From Streptomyces sp. V3I7 (lineage in GTDB: Bacteria > Actinomycetota > Actinomycetes > Streptomycetales > Streptomycetaceae), in contig NZ_JAUSZK010000001.1 in NCBI RefSeq assembly GCF_030817495.1, forward strand, positions 6,348,001 through 6,412,000: DNA of 64,000 nt. Reading direction: 5' to 3'. Position 1 is the first letter of the stretch; each line of letters starts with the position of its first letter. Below are positions 8,481 to 16,639 of the stretch, piece by piece. The position numbers and the translations under genes are program-made. Below the pieces are notes generated by a model. The model searched no databases. It was not told where the DNA came from and was given only the letters and a program-made list of their open reading frames with translations.

Positions 8481-9734
8481 TCAGCCGGGAATCTCCAGCA
8501 CCTCCACGGACTCCCCCTGGGCGACTCCGCCGGCCGGGACCACCGCGAGCGCGCCGGCGAGCGCCAGCCCCCGCAGCATCGCCGGACCGTCGAACGGGAG
8601 CGGCACCACCGCGCCGTCCGCCGCCAGCACCGGCATGAGCCGGGTGTCGCGCGGATGGCCCGGCAGCGGCGCGGCCGCGGGCAGCAGCCGCGCGGGTGCC
8701 TGCGGATGGCCGCCGAGGCGGCGCAGCAGAGGCCTGGCCAGCGTGAGCGTGCCCGCGACCGCGGCCAGCGGGTTGCCCGGCAGACCGACCAGACGGCGGG
8801 CCCGGCCGTCGGCGGCGGGCGGCAGCTCGGCCAGCAGCATCGGATGACCGGGACGTACGGCGACGGAGTCGACCAATAGGCGCGCACCCGCCTCGGCGAG
8901 GGCGGCGTGCAGATAGTCCACCGGACCGGCGGCCGTACTGCCCGTGGTGACCACGACGTCGGCGGGGGAGTGGAGCACGGCCTCGCGCAGCAGCCCGAAG
9001 TCGTCCGCCACCCGGCGGCAGTTCACCACCTCGGCGCCGCAGCTCTCCAGCCACGGAGGCAGCAGCGGGCCGAGCGCGTCACGCACCCGCCCGTCGCCGG
9101 GCAGGCCCGACTCGAGCAGCTCGTCGCCGAGGACCAGCAGTTCCACGGTCGGACGGCGGTGCACCGTCAGCCGGTCGTACCCGGCCGCCGCGGCCAGGCC
9201 CAGCACGGCCGGGGTGATGACCGCACCGGCCGCGAGCAGCGGTTCGCCGGTACGGCACTCCTCGCCGCGCGGGCGGATGTCGCGGCACGCGGGCACGGGC
9301 TCCGGGCCGCGGTCGTGCAGCGAGCCGTCGTCCATGACCTCGCCGTGCTCCCGGCGCAGGACGGCGCTCGCACCCGGCGGCACCCGCGCGCCGGTCGCGA
9401 TGAGCACGGCGGTCCCGTCGGCCAGCGGCTCGGGCCGGCCACCGGCCAGCACCCCGCTGCCCTGGAGCTTCCACGGCCCCGGCCCGGCCACGGCCCAGCC
9501 GTCCATCGCGGACGTGTCGAAGGACGGGAGGTCGGTGAGCGCGGCGAGGGGTTCGGCGAGGACGTGACCGAGGGCCTGGGCGAGGCCCCGGGTGACGGCG
9601 GGCAGCGGCTCTCCCACGCTGCCCGCCGTCGACCGAGCCTGCTCCCACGCGATGGCGGCGTGGCGGGCTCGGCCGTTCTTGGCCCGGTGCGCGTGCGACG
9701 CCGTGCCGGCTGGGGTGATCGGTGCTTCGGTCAT
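8481..9734 (-). CDS. moeA: molybdopterin molybdenumtransferase MoeA
   Basis: The 417-residue protein inserts molybdate into adenylated molybdopterin. Recognisable blocks are DLPSFDTSAMDGWAV near residue 70, the GTAVLIATGARVPPGAS segment of domain III, the VVTTGSTAAGPVDYL motif and the GLPGNPLAAVAG loop, then the C-terminal barrel. The GEPLLAAGAVI motif is also present. ATG 9734 is preceded by a GAAGGACCT tract; the same frame stays open far upstream but as Arg/Pro-rich shadow sequence across moaA. It is separated from moaD by a 176-base gap and from moaA by 212 bases, so the block may have more than one promoter. Confidence 0.95.
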   Translation of the reverse strand: MTEAPITPAGTASHAHRAKNGRARHAAIAWEQARSTAGSVGEPLPAVTRGLAQALGHVLAEPLAALTDLPSFDTSAMDGWAVAGPGPWKLQGSGVLAGGRPEPLADGTAVLIATGARVPPGASAVLRREHGEVMDDGSLHDRGPEPVPACRDIRPRGEECRTGEPLLAAGAVITPAVLGLAAAAGYDRLTVHRRPTVELLVLGDELLESGLPGDGRVRDALGPLLPPWLESCGAEVVNCRRVADDFGLLREAVLHSPADVVVTTGSTAAGPVDYLHAALAEAGARLLVDSVAVRPGHPMLLAELPPAADGRARRLVGLPGNPLAAVAGTLTLARPLLRRLGGHPQAPARLLPAAAPLPGHPRDTRLMPVLAADGAVVPLPFDGPAMLRGLALAGALAVVPAGGVAQGESVEVLEIPG

Positions 9735-9946
9735 CAGGTCCTTCAGGTCCTTCAGAGACTGTTCGGGCGGCGCGCCCCCGGTCGGCAGGCCGGCCGCCGC
9801 CGGCCTGCCGACTCCGCACGAGTGGGCGACGGGGCCGCTGTCCTGCCACTCGTGCTCCGCCCGCGCGGGGCGGAGTCCGGGCCCCCGGCCGTCCGGTCGC
9901 CTCGGCTCTCGGCGAGGCTCATCCGGTGCGGGGCCGGGGCAGTTGG

Positions 9947-11014
9947 TCATCCGCCGATGGCGGACATGGGGCGGTCGGGTTGGCGGAAGTCGGTGGTGTT
10001 GATGGTGTGGCCGGGGCCTTTGCCGCTCACGCTGGTGCGCCAGGCGGTTTCGATTCGGGTGTCGTCGGCGCCGGAGCGCAGGAGGGTGCGCAGGTCGGTT
10101 TCGGTGGTGGCGAAGAGGCAGTTGCGGAGCTGTCCGTCGGCGGTGAGGCGGACGCGGTCGCAGTTGCCGCAGAAGGGGCGGGTGACGCTGGCGATGACGC
10201 CGACGGTGGTGTCGGTGCCGTCGAGGTGCCATTCCTCGGCCGGGGCGTTGTTGTCGCGGGCGGCGGGGGTGAGGGTCCAGCGGGTGCCGAGGCGGTCGAG
10301 GATCTCGGCTGCGGTGATCATGCGGTCGCGGTCCCAGGCGCCCTGGGCGTCCAGAGGCATGGACTCGATGAAGCGCATGCGGTAGCCGTGGTCGACGGCG
10401 AAGGCGGTCAGGTCGGTGATCTCGTCGTCGTTGACCCCGCGGACCGGGACGGCGTTGATCTTCACCGGGTTCAGTCCGGCGGCGCGGGCGGCCTTGAGGC
10501 CGTCGAGGACGTCGGGGAGGCGGTCGCGGCGGGTGATGTCCTTGAACCGGTCCGCGCGCAGCGTGTCGAGGCTGACGTTCACCCGGTCCAGGCCCGCTGT
10601 CTTCAGGGCGGTGGCGGTGCGGGCGAGGCCGATCCCGTTCGTCGTGAGCGACAGGTGCGGGGCGGGGGTGAGGGAGGAGAGGCGGGCGATCAGGTCGGGC
10701 AGGCCCCGGCGCAGGAGGGGTTCGCCGCCGGTCAGCCGCAGCGAGGTGATGCCGAGCCGTTCGACCGCGATGCGGGCGAGGCGGACCACCTCGTCGTCGG
10801 TGAGGACCTCCGCCCGCGGCAGCCAGTTCAGACCCTCGGCCGGCATGCAGTACGTGCACCGCAGATTGCACCGGTCCGTCAACGACACCCGCAGATCCGT
10901 ATGGACCCGCCCGAAACGGTCCGTCAACGGCACCGGCGACACAGACGACCGCACCACAGAACCACGAACAGGATCGGCGGGATCACTGCGACGGTCGGAG
11001 AGAGGTGAGGGCAC
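9947..11014 (-). CDS. moaA: GTP 3',8-cyclase MoaA (radical SAM)
   Basis: The 355-residue protein converts GTP to 3',8-cyclo-GTP, the first step of molybdenum cofactor synthesis. The N-terminal radical SAM cluster is C49-x3-C53-x2-C56 (CNLRCTYC). TGGEPLLRRG follows, and the C-terminal second cluster is CGNCDRVRLTADGQLRNC. The protein ends in Gly-Gly, as active MoaA does. The start is GTG 11014, with AGGAAGG seven bases upstream. MoaC, the partner for step two, is not in the window. The gene points away from the molybdoenzyme at 11716 across a 700-base control region. Confidence 0.96.
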   Translation of the reverse strand: MPSPLSDRRSDPADPVRGSVVRSSVSPVPLTDRFGRVHTDLRVSLTDRCNLRCTYCMPAEGLNWLPRAEVLTDDEVVRLARIAVERLGITSLRLTGGEPLLRRGLPDLIARLSSLTPAPHLSLTTNGIGLARTATALKTAGLDRVNVSLDTLRADRFKDITRRDRLPDVLDGLKAARAAGLNPVKINAVPVRGVNDDEITDLTAFAVDHGYRMRFIESMPLDAQGAWDRDRMITAAEILDRLGTRWTLTPAARDNNAPAEEWHLDGTDTTVGVIASVTRPFCGNCDRVRLTADGQLRNCLFATTETDLRTLLRSGADDTRIETAWRTSVSGKGPGHTINTTDFRQPDRPMSAIGG

Positions 11015-11715
11015 AGGCTTGCCTTCCTCTTGTCGGGTGCTCTGTCTGGTGTGCCGTGTGACGGAGCTGTACGGGGATGCGGCGGAGTTTGATGCGGCGG
11101 AGTTTCCGGCGCGAGGACCTGACGGACCTCATCGCTTAATTCCGCGAATCAAAAAGTCACCTGTTTTCCGCTTTCGCGGGCTCCCAAAACCGGTGCCTTT
11201 ATTGTTTCTTGGACCTCATGCCGGATAACGGTTCAAGGACAACGTTCGGCTATTTCCCGGAAGAAGTCAAAGAGGGGTTCCCGATGGCCCGATAACCCGT
11301 ACTTATCCGTACCGGCGAGGGGCGTGCGGCACCTCGCCCGGCCTCGCAGCCTACGACCTGCGGCGCAACGCCGCACGGCGAGGAGCCCATACTGATAGGC
11401 GATACCTATCGACTGATAGGTATCGCTTCTTTGACTCCGTGCCATGGATTGGCGGAGGCTGCTCCAGCAGCGGAAGTCGGATAGTCGAATATTCGCGGGA
11501 CCGGACAGTACCCGCGCACGATCCTTACCTCAAGGAATCCCCAAGAAGCACCCAGGGAAACCTCATGGGGTCGGGAACCCGTGGCGTGCGTCCGGGACCC
11601 GGCGTGTTCTGCGGCTTCCGCCGTGAGGCGTGCTCTGCGGCGGGGATGCTCCCATCGTCCCGCGGCGGACCGTACTCGAGTATGCGGATGCAGCGGAAAG
11701 AGGCAGAACCAGATC
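11015..11715. other. 701-base gene-free control region, locally AT-rich
   Basis: No convincing coding sequence lies here. Bases about 11130-11240 are clearly less GC-rich than the surroundings, with runs such as TTAATTCC, AAAAAG and TTTATTG, which is rare in this genome. A perfect hairpin (TGCGGCG-CAA-CGCCGCA) is at 11359-11375 and a longer one (GGCGAGG/CCTCGCC) just before it. Then come the GATAGG/CCTATC element and an AT-rich dyad CGAATATTCG near 11487. The stretch probably holds the promoters of both moaA and the molybdoenzyme gene and a structured 5' leader. Confidence 0.5.
11392..11425. promoter_or_regulatory. triple GATAGG/CCTATC operator-like element
   Basis: Three half-sites, GATAGG (11394), CCTATC (11405) and GATAGG (11415), start 11 and 10 bases apart and so lie on one face of the helix. 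The second and third are the core of a perfect 11-bp inverted repeat, CGATACCTATC-GACT-GATAGGTATCG (11400-11425). The first two read ATAG-N7-CTAT, the known spacing of OxyR/LysR-type sites. The LysR gene at 15217 is a candidate regulator. No second copy was noticed near the paralogous gene at 29000. The 26-base dyad could also act as an RNA hairpin. Confidence 0.6.
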
Positions 11716-13998
11716 ATGAGCGCCATCGAGGACCCGATTGATGATCTGTCGGTGACCCCGCCCAAGACGTGGGCGACGGGTCTGCCGGCGGTGACGCACG
11801 CGCTTCAGTACTCACTGGAGCAGACGTCGGTACGGCGCACCGCGCTGACCCTGCTCAACATCAATCAGGCCAAGGGGTTCGACTGCCCCGGGTGTGCCTG
11901 GCCGGAGCCCGCTCCGGGCCAGCGGCACATGAACGAGTACTGCGAGAACGGCGCCAAGCACGTCAACGACGAGGCCACCTCGCGCCGTATCACCCGTGAC
12001 TTCTTCGAGCAGCACTCGATCGCCGAGCTGGACACGAAGTCCGACTACTGGCTCAACCAGCAGGGCCGGCTGACCGAGCCCATGGTGAAGTGGCCGGGCT
12101 CCACCCACTACGAGCCCATCAGCTGGGACGACGCCTTCGACGTCCTCGCCAAGGAGCTGCACCACCTCAGCAGCCCCGACGAGGCGATGTTCTACGTCTC
12201 GGGCCGCCTGAACAACGAGGCCGCCTTCCTCCTCCAGCTGTTCGCCCGCGCCTTCGGCACCAACAACCTGCCGGACTGCTCGAACATGTGCCACGAGTCC
12301 TCCGGCTCGGGTCTCGGCGAGTCGCTGGGCATCGGCAAGGGCAGCGTCAACCTCGACGACATCCACAACTCCGACCTGATCTTCGTGGTCGGCCAGAACC
12401 CGGGTACGAACCACCCGCGCATGCTGTCCGCGCTGGAGGAGACCAAGCGTAACGGCGGCCAGGTCGTGGCCGTCAACACGCTCCCCGAGGCCGGTCTGCT
12501 GCGGTTCAAGCACCCGCAGAAGGCCCGTGGTGTCGTCGGCAAGGGCACCCCGATCGCCGACCAGTTCCTCCACATCCGCGCCGGCGGCGACCTCGCCCTC
12601 TTCCAGGCGCTGAACCAGCTGCTGCTGGAGGCCGAGGACGCCGCTCCCGGCACGGTCCTGGACCACACGTACATCGAGTCCGACACGATCGGGTTCGAGG
12701 AGTTCGCCGAGCACACCCGCAAGCACAACTGGGACGACATCCTCGAGGCGACGGGCCTGACCCGCGCCGAGATCGAGGAGGTCCACCAGCGCGTGATGAA
12801 CGCCAAGAGCGTCATCGTGTGCTGGGCGATGGGCATCACCCAGCAGAAGCACGGCGTGCCGTCGATCCGCGAGATCGTCAACTTCCTGATGCTGCGCGGC
12901 AACATCGGCAAGCCCGGCGCCGGCGTCTGCCCGGTCCGCGGCCACTCCAACGTGCAGGGCGACCGCACGATGGGCGTCTGGGAGCGGATGCCGCAGAAGT
13001 TCCTGGACGCGCTCGGCAAGGAGTTCGGCTTCGAGCCGCCGGCCAAGCACGGCTACGACGCGGTCGACTCCATCCGCGCGATGCGCGACGGCAAGGCGCA
13101 CTTCTTCCTCGGCGTGGCCGGCAACTTCGCCCGCGCCACTCCCGACAGCGACGTCACCGAGGCGGCGCTGCGCAAGTGCCGTCTGACCGCGCAGATCTCC
13201 ACCAAGCTGAACCGTTCCCACACGGTCGTCGGCGAGACCGCGCTGATCCTGCCGACCCTGGGCCGCAGCGACCGCGACATCCAGGAGAGCGGCGAGCAGT
13301 TCATCACGGTCGAGGACTCCATGAGCGAGGTCCACGCCTCGCGCGGCCGCCTCCACCCCGCCTCCGAGCACCTGCTCAGCGAGGTCGCGATCATCTCGCG
13401 GATGGCCCGCCGCACCCTCGGCGACAAGGTCGACGTCCCGTGGGAGGAGTTCGAGCGGAACTACGACACCATCCGTGACCGCATCGCGCGCGTGATCCCC
13501 GGCTTCGAGGACTTCAACGCCCGCGTGAAGCAGCCCGGTGGTTTCGTCCTGCCGAACCCGGTGAACTCCGGCGTCTACCCGACCCCGAGCGGCAAGGCCG
13601 TCTTCACCGCCAACGACTTCGTGAAGCTGCAGGCTCCCAAGGGCCACCTGGTGCTCCAGACGCTGCGTTCGCACGACCAGTGGAACACCATCTGGTACGC
13701 GCCGAACGACCGCTACCGGGGCATCCACAACGCCCGCCGCGTCGTCATGGTCAACCCCGAGGACCTGGCCGAGCTGGGGCTGAAGGACCGCGACACCGTC
13801 GACCTGGTCAGCGTCTGGACCGACGGCAGCGAGCGCCGCGCCGACAACTTCACCGTGGTGGCCTACCCGGCCAGCCGCGGCTCGGCCGCCGCGTACTACC
13901 CGGAGACCAACGTCCTGGTGCCGCTCGACAGCGTCGCCGACATCAGCAACTGCCCGACCAGCAAGGGCGTCATCGTCCGCCTGGAGCCCACCCGGTAA
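11716..13998 (+). CDS. FdhF/YdeP-family molybdopterin oxidoreductase (formate-dehydrogenase-like)
   Basis: This 760-residue cytoplasmic enzyme belongs to the bis-MGD molybdoenzymes annotated as formate dehydrogenase alpha or YdeP-like. N-terminal cysteines C57, C60 and C76 (DCPGCAW ... YCENGAKH) are placed to hold an iron-sulfur cluster, though the usual fourth Cys is not obvious. Cys192-His193 in NMCHESSG aligns with the Mo-ligating Sec/Cys-His pair of formate dehydrogenase. GHSNVQGDRTMGV and the C-terminal SHDQWNT/NDRYRGIH cofactor-binding blocks are typical. ATG 11716 starts the conserved MSAIEDP region; its ribosome site is weak. A terminator and fdhD follow. The substrate is not proven; formate is the working guess from the family and fdhD linkage. 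A close paralogue is at 29000. Confidence 0.88.
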   Translation: MSAIEDPIDDLSVTPPKTWATGLPAVTHALQYSLEQTSVRRTALTLLNINQAKGFDCPGCAWPEPAPGQRHMNEYCENGAKHVNDEATSRRITRDFFEQHSIAELDTKSDYWLNQQGRLTEPMVKWPGSTHYEPISWDDAFDVLAKELHHLSSPDEAMFYVSGRLNNEAAFLLQLFARAFGTNNLPDCSNMCHESSGSGLGESLGIGKGSVNLDDIHNSDLIFVVGQNPGTNHPRMLSALEETKRNGGQVVAVNTLPEAGLLRFKHPQKARGVVGKGTPIADQFLHIRAGGDLALFQALNQLLLEAEDAAPGTVLDHTYIESDTIGFEEFAEHTRKHNWDDILEATGLTRAEIEEVHQRVMNAKSVIVCWAMGITQQKHGVPSIREIVNFLMLRGNIGKPGAGVCPVRGHSNVQGDRTMGVWERMPQKFLDALGKEFGFEPPAKHGYDAVDSIRAMRDGKAHFFLGVAGNFARATPDSDVTEAALRKCRLTAQISTKLNRSHTVVGETALILPTLGRSDRDIQESGEQFITVEDSMSEVHASRGRLHPASEHLLSEVAIISRMARRTLGDKVDVPWEEFERNYDTIRDRIARVIPGFEDFNARVKQPGGFVLPNPVNSGVYPTPSGKAVFTANDFVKLQAPKGHLVLQTLRSHDQWNTIWYAPNDRYRGIHNARRVVMVNPEDLAELGLKDRDTVDLVSVWTDGSERRADNFTVVAYPASRGSAAAYYPETNVLVPLDSVADISNCPTSKGVIVRLEPTR

Positions 13999-14009
13999 CC
14001 GCGCCGGCC

Positions 14010-14049
14010 GGCCCCGTCCGCCGCACCGCCCGGTGCGGCGGACGGGGCC
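14010..14049 (+). terminator. perfect 18-bp hairpin after molybdoenzyme gene
   Basis: Arms 14010-14027 and 14032-14049 are perfectly complementary over 18 bp with a GCCC loop, 11 bases after the stop codon. It should separate the molybdoenzyme transcript from fdhD. Confidence 0.85.
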
Positions 14050-14116
14050 CGGCTCGGGCGCCGGTCGCCGCTCCGCTCTGCGGGCGGCCCCGGTCGCCGT
14101 AGGCTTGCTGTACCTG

Positions 14117-14185
14117 GTGATCACGGCCGGGTGCGGATGTCGGTGGCGTTCCGATGCGGTGGGACCACGTGATCGGCTCGATCAC
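14117..14185. promoter_or_regulatory. GTGATC palindromes upstream of fdhD
   Basis: A perfect GTGATCAC palindrome (14117-14124) and a GTGATC-N5-GATCAC inverted repeat (14169-14185) share the same half-site, 43-70 bases before fdhD. The second is well placed to overlap the promoter. The binding protein is unknown. Confidence 0.4.
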
Positions 14186-14227
14186 ACAACATCATGAGGA
14201 GCAGGACTCCGAGAGGAAGGTAGGACC

Positions 14228-15064
14228 ATGGGGCGAGTGACCGTGCGGCGTCGTGTGCTGCGGGTGCGGGAGGGCGCGTTCTCGCATCGCCCTGACACGC
14301 TGGCCGCCGAGGAGCCGATGGAGATCCGGGTGGGTGGCCGTCCGCTGACGGTGACCATGCGCACCCCGGGTGACGATTTCGATCTCGCGGCCGGGTTCCT
14401 GGTCAGCGAGGGTGTCCTGCACAAGGCGGACGAGGTCGCCGGGATCCGTTACTGCGCCGGCGCCACGGCCGACGGCAGCAACACCTTCAACGTCGTGGAC
14501 GTCGCTCTCGCTCCCGGAGTCGAGGCACCCGACGCCTCGCTGGAGCGCAACTTCTACACGACCTCGTCCTGCGGCCTGTGCGGCAAGGCCAGCCTCGACG
14601 CCGTACGTACCGTGGCCGCCTGGAGCGTGGCGGAGGACCCGCTGCACGTCGACACCGACACCCTCACCGCACTCCCCGACCGGCTCCGCGCCGCCCAGCG
14701 CGTCTTCGACAGCACCGGTGGTCTGCACGCCGCCGGCCTGTTCACCACCAGCGGCGAACTCGTCGTGCTCCGGGAGGACGTCGGCCGGCACAACGCCGTC
14801 GACAAGGTGATCGGCCACGCCCTGCGCGAGGGCATGCTCCCGCTGCGCAACCACATCCTCATGGTCAGCGGACGCGCCTCCTTCGAGCTCGTGCAGAAGG
14901 CGGTCATGGCCGGCATCCCCGTCCTCGCCGCCGTCTCCGCGCCCTCCTCCCTCGCCGCCGACCTCGCCGCCGAGAGCGGACTCACCCTCATCGGCTTCCT
15001 CCGCGGCACCTCCATGAACGTCTACACCGGCGCCGAACGCCTCCAGCCCCAGCCCGTGGGCTGA
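14228..15064 (+). CDS. fdhD: FdhD sulfurtransferase for formate dehydrogenase
   Basis: The 278-residue protein carries the FdhD hallmark CGLCG (C115, C118) after NFYTTSS. It also has the EDVGRHNAVDKVIG and SGRASFELVQKA blocks. FdhD takes sulfur from a cysteine desulfurase and delivers it to the bis-MGD cofactor, which formate dehydrogenases need for activity. ATG 14228 has GAGAGGAAGG ten bases upstream. It lies between the molybdoenzyme and a LysR gene, supporting a formate-dehydrogenase-type function for 11716 and perhaps for 29000. Confidence 0.96.
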   Translation: MGRVTVRRRVLRVREGAFSHRPDTLAAEEPMEIRVGGRPLTVTMRTPGDDFDLAAGFLVSEGVLHKADEVAGIRYCAGATADGSNTFNVVDVALAPGVEAPDASLERNFYTTSSCGLCGKASLDAVRTVAAWSVAEDPLHVDTDTLTALPDRLRAAQRVFDSTGGLHAAGLFTTSGELVVLREDVGRHNAVDKVIGHALREGMLPLRNHILMVSGRASFELVQKAVMAGIPVLAAVSAPSSLAADLAAESGLTLIGFLRGTSMNVYTGAERLQPQPVG

Positions 15065-15216
15065 GCAGGCGCCTCCCGCCCCACCTTTGGGCAGCTGCAC
15101 GCACCGTGCACTCGGCCGGAGGGGCAGGGCAACTCCCACTCGCCGACCCGGCCGGGCAGCCCCTCCGGCCGACGAACCCGCATCCCCGACCGGCCGGATG
15201 GACCAGAGAGACCAAG

Positions 15217-16143
15217 ATGTTGTTCCGCCAGCTCGAGTACCTCGTGGCGCTCTCCCGGGAGCGTCACTTCGCCCGCGCCGCCCAGTCCTGCTACGTGTCC
15301 CAGCCCGCGCTCTCCGAGGCGATCCGCAAGCTGGAGGAGGAGCTGGACGTGCCGCTGGTCCGGCGCGGCCGCAGCTACGAGGGACTCACCCCCGAGGGCG
15401 AGCGCATCCTGATGTGGGCCCAGCGCATCCTCGCCGACCGCGAGGCCCTCACCGACGAGGTCGGCGCGCTGCGCACCGGTCTCAGCGGGCGGCTGCGGAT
15501 CGGCTCCGTGCCGACCGCCTCGGGCGCCGTGTCGCTGCTGACCGGACCGTTCTGCGTGGAGCACCCGATGGTCACCGTGGACGTCACGGCCAACCTGCGC
15601 TCCGAGGAGATCCTGCGCCAGCTCCAGAACTTCGAGCTGGACGCCGGTATCACCTACCTCCCCGAGACCCTCCCCGACGGCTTCCTAGCCGTGCCGCTGT
15701 ACGAGGAGCGGTACGTGCTGCTCACCAACATCGGCGACGGTCTGGCCCGCCAGGCCACGGCGACGTGGACCGAGGCCTCGCGGCTCCCGCTGTGCCTGCT
15801 GACGTCGACCATGCAGGGGCGGCGCGTGCTGGACGAGATCTTCGGCGAGGCGGGGCTGCGTCCCTCGCCGCGCGTCGAGACCGACTCGGTCGCCTCGCTG
15901 TTCTCCCACGTCAGGACCGGCCGCTGGGCCAGCATCGTGCCGCACGCCTGGCTCCACGTCTTCGGCGTCCCGGACGGGATGCGGGCGGTTCCGCTCGTGG
16001 AGCCCACCCGCACGATGCCCATCGGCCTCGTCACCACGGCCCGGGAGCCGGGCCCCGTCATGGCCCGCGCCCTGGCGGAGACGGCCCGGACCACGGACGT
16101 CGCCGCCATCCTGGAGCGGCTCCCGGGAACCGCCAAGGCCTGA
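15217..16143 (+). CDS. LysR-family transcriptional regulator
   Basis: A 308-residue LysR-type regulator. Residues 1-60 form the winged helix-turn-helix (FRQLEYLVALSRERHFARAAQ ... SQPALSEAIRKLEEELDVPL), and residues about 90-295 form the periplasmic-binding-protein-like effector domain (LRIGSVPTASGAVSLL onward). ATG 15217 is preceded by AGAGAGACC. It follows fdhD in the same direction after 152 bases, so it may regulate the molybdoenzyme/fdhD locus; the ATAG-N7-CTAT element at 11392-11425 has LysR-type geometry. The effector is unknown. A hairpin shared with the convergent Nudix gene ends the transcript. Confidence 0.92.
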   Translation: MLFRQLEYLVALSRERHFARAAQSCYVSQPALSEAIRKLEEELDVPLVRRGRSYEGLTPEGERILMWAQRILADREALTDEVGALRTGLSGRLRIGSVPTASGAVSLLTGPFCVEHPMVTVDVTANLRSEEILRQLQNFELDAGITYLPETLPDGFLAVPLYEERYVLLTNIGDGLARQATATWTEASRLPLCLLTSTMQGRRVLDEIFGEAGLRPSPRVETDSVASLFSHVRTGRWASIVPHAWLHVFGVPDGMRAVPLVEPTRTMPIGLVTTAREPGPVMARALAETARTTDVAAILERLPGTAKA

Positions 16144-16150
16144 ACCCCCT

Positions 16151-16173
16151 GCGTGCGGAGCCTCACCGCACGC
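16151..16173. terminator. bidirectional hairpin between LysR and Nudix genes
   Basis: A perfect 8-bp core stem (GCGTGCGG/CCGCACGC, loop AGCCTCA) is flanked by further pairing of CCCCCT with AGGCGGGGG. It fits between the convergent stop codons. Confidence 0.65.
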
Positions 16174-16560
16174 TCAGGCGGGGGTGTGCCCCTCCAGGTA
16201 GTCCCGTACGGCCTGCGGCAGGCCCGAGGTCCTGGCGGCGTCCTCGAACAGGAACCAGCGGATCTGCTCCGCGGTGAGCCGCGCCCCGCCCGAGGGGTCC
16301 TCGGTCAGCAGCTGGCAGACGACGGCCGCCGGTGCCTCGGCCGCCGGCTCCGCCGGTGGGTCCAGGGACTGGGAGCCGTCGACGAGGTAACCGGTCAGCT
16401 CGTACACGAGGCGTTCCGCAGTGGCCTCGACCGACTCGGCCGGCTCCGGGGTGCCCGTCGGCAGCCCCCAGCCGTCGCCCTGCTGGCGCACCAGCAGCAG
16501 CTGTCCGTCGTACGCGACGACCGCCTGTACCGCGCCCCCGCCGGGGTACTCCAGCGCCAT
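16174..16560 (-). CDS. Nudix hydrolase domain protein
   Basis: This 128-residue protein has a Nudix-like fold: a beta strand with GGGAVQAVVAYDGQLLLVRQ, then GWGLPTGTPEP leading into a helix EATAERLVYELTGY that sits where the Nudix box does. The box is degenerate; the REUxEE core reads AERLVYEL, so several metal-binding glutamates are missing or moved. It may be a diverged or non-catalytic member. ATG 16560 has a GAACGG-type site and a complete first strand. The convergent LysR gene ends 30 bases away. Confidence 0.7.
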   Translation of the reverse strand: MALEYPGGGAVQAVVAYDGQLLLVRQQGDGWGLPTGTPEPAESVEATAERLVYELTGYLVDGSQSLDPPAEPAAEAPAAVVCQLLTEDPSGGARLTAEQIRWFLFEDAARTSGLPQAVRDYLEGHTPA

Positions 16561-16639
16561 GGCTCAACCGTCCCTTCGCCGTTCACGCCGTTCCATGACG
16601 CTCTCCTACCCACGGCGGCGGCGGTGATCCGTCGGTCCG

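Noticed and set aside
11812..14124. 770-codon frame antisense to the first molybdoenzyme
   Set aside because: Val/Asp/Leu-rich shadow of a strongly coding gene; no recognisable motif. The same applies to the frame at 28799-31111 behind the second copy.
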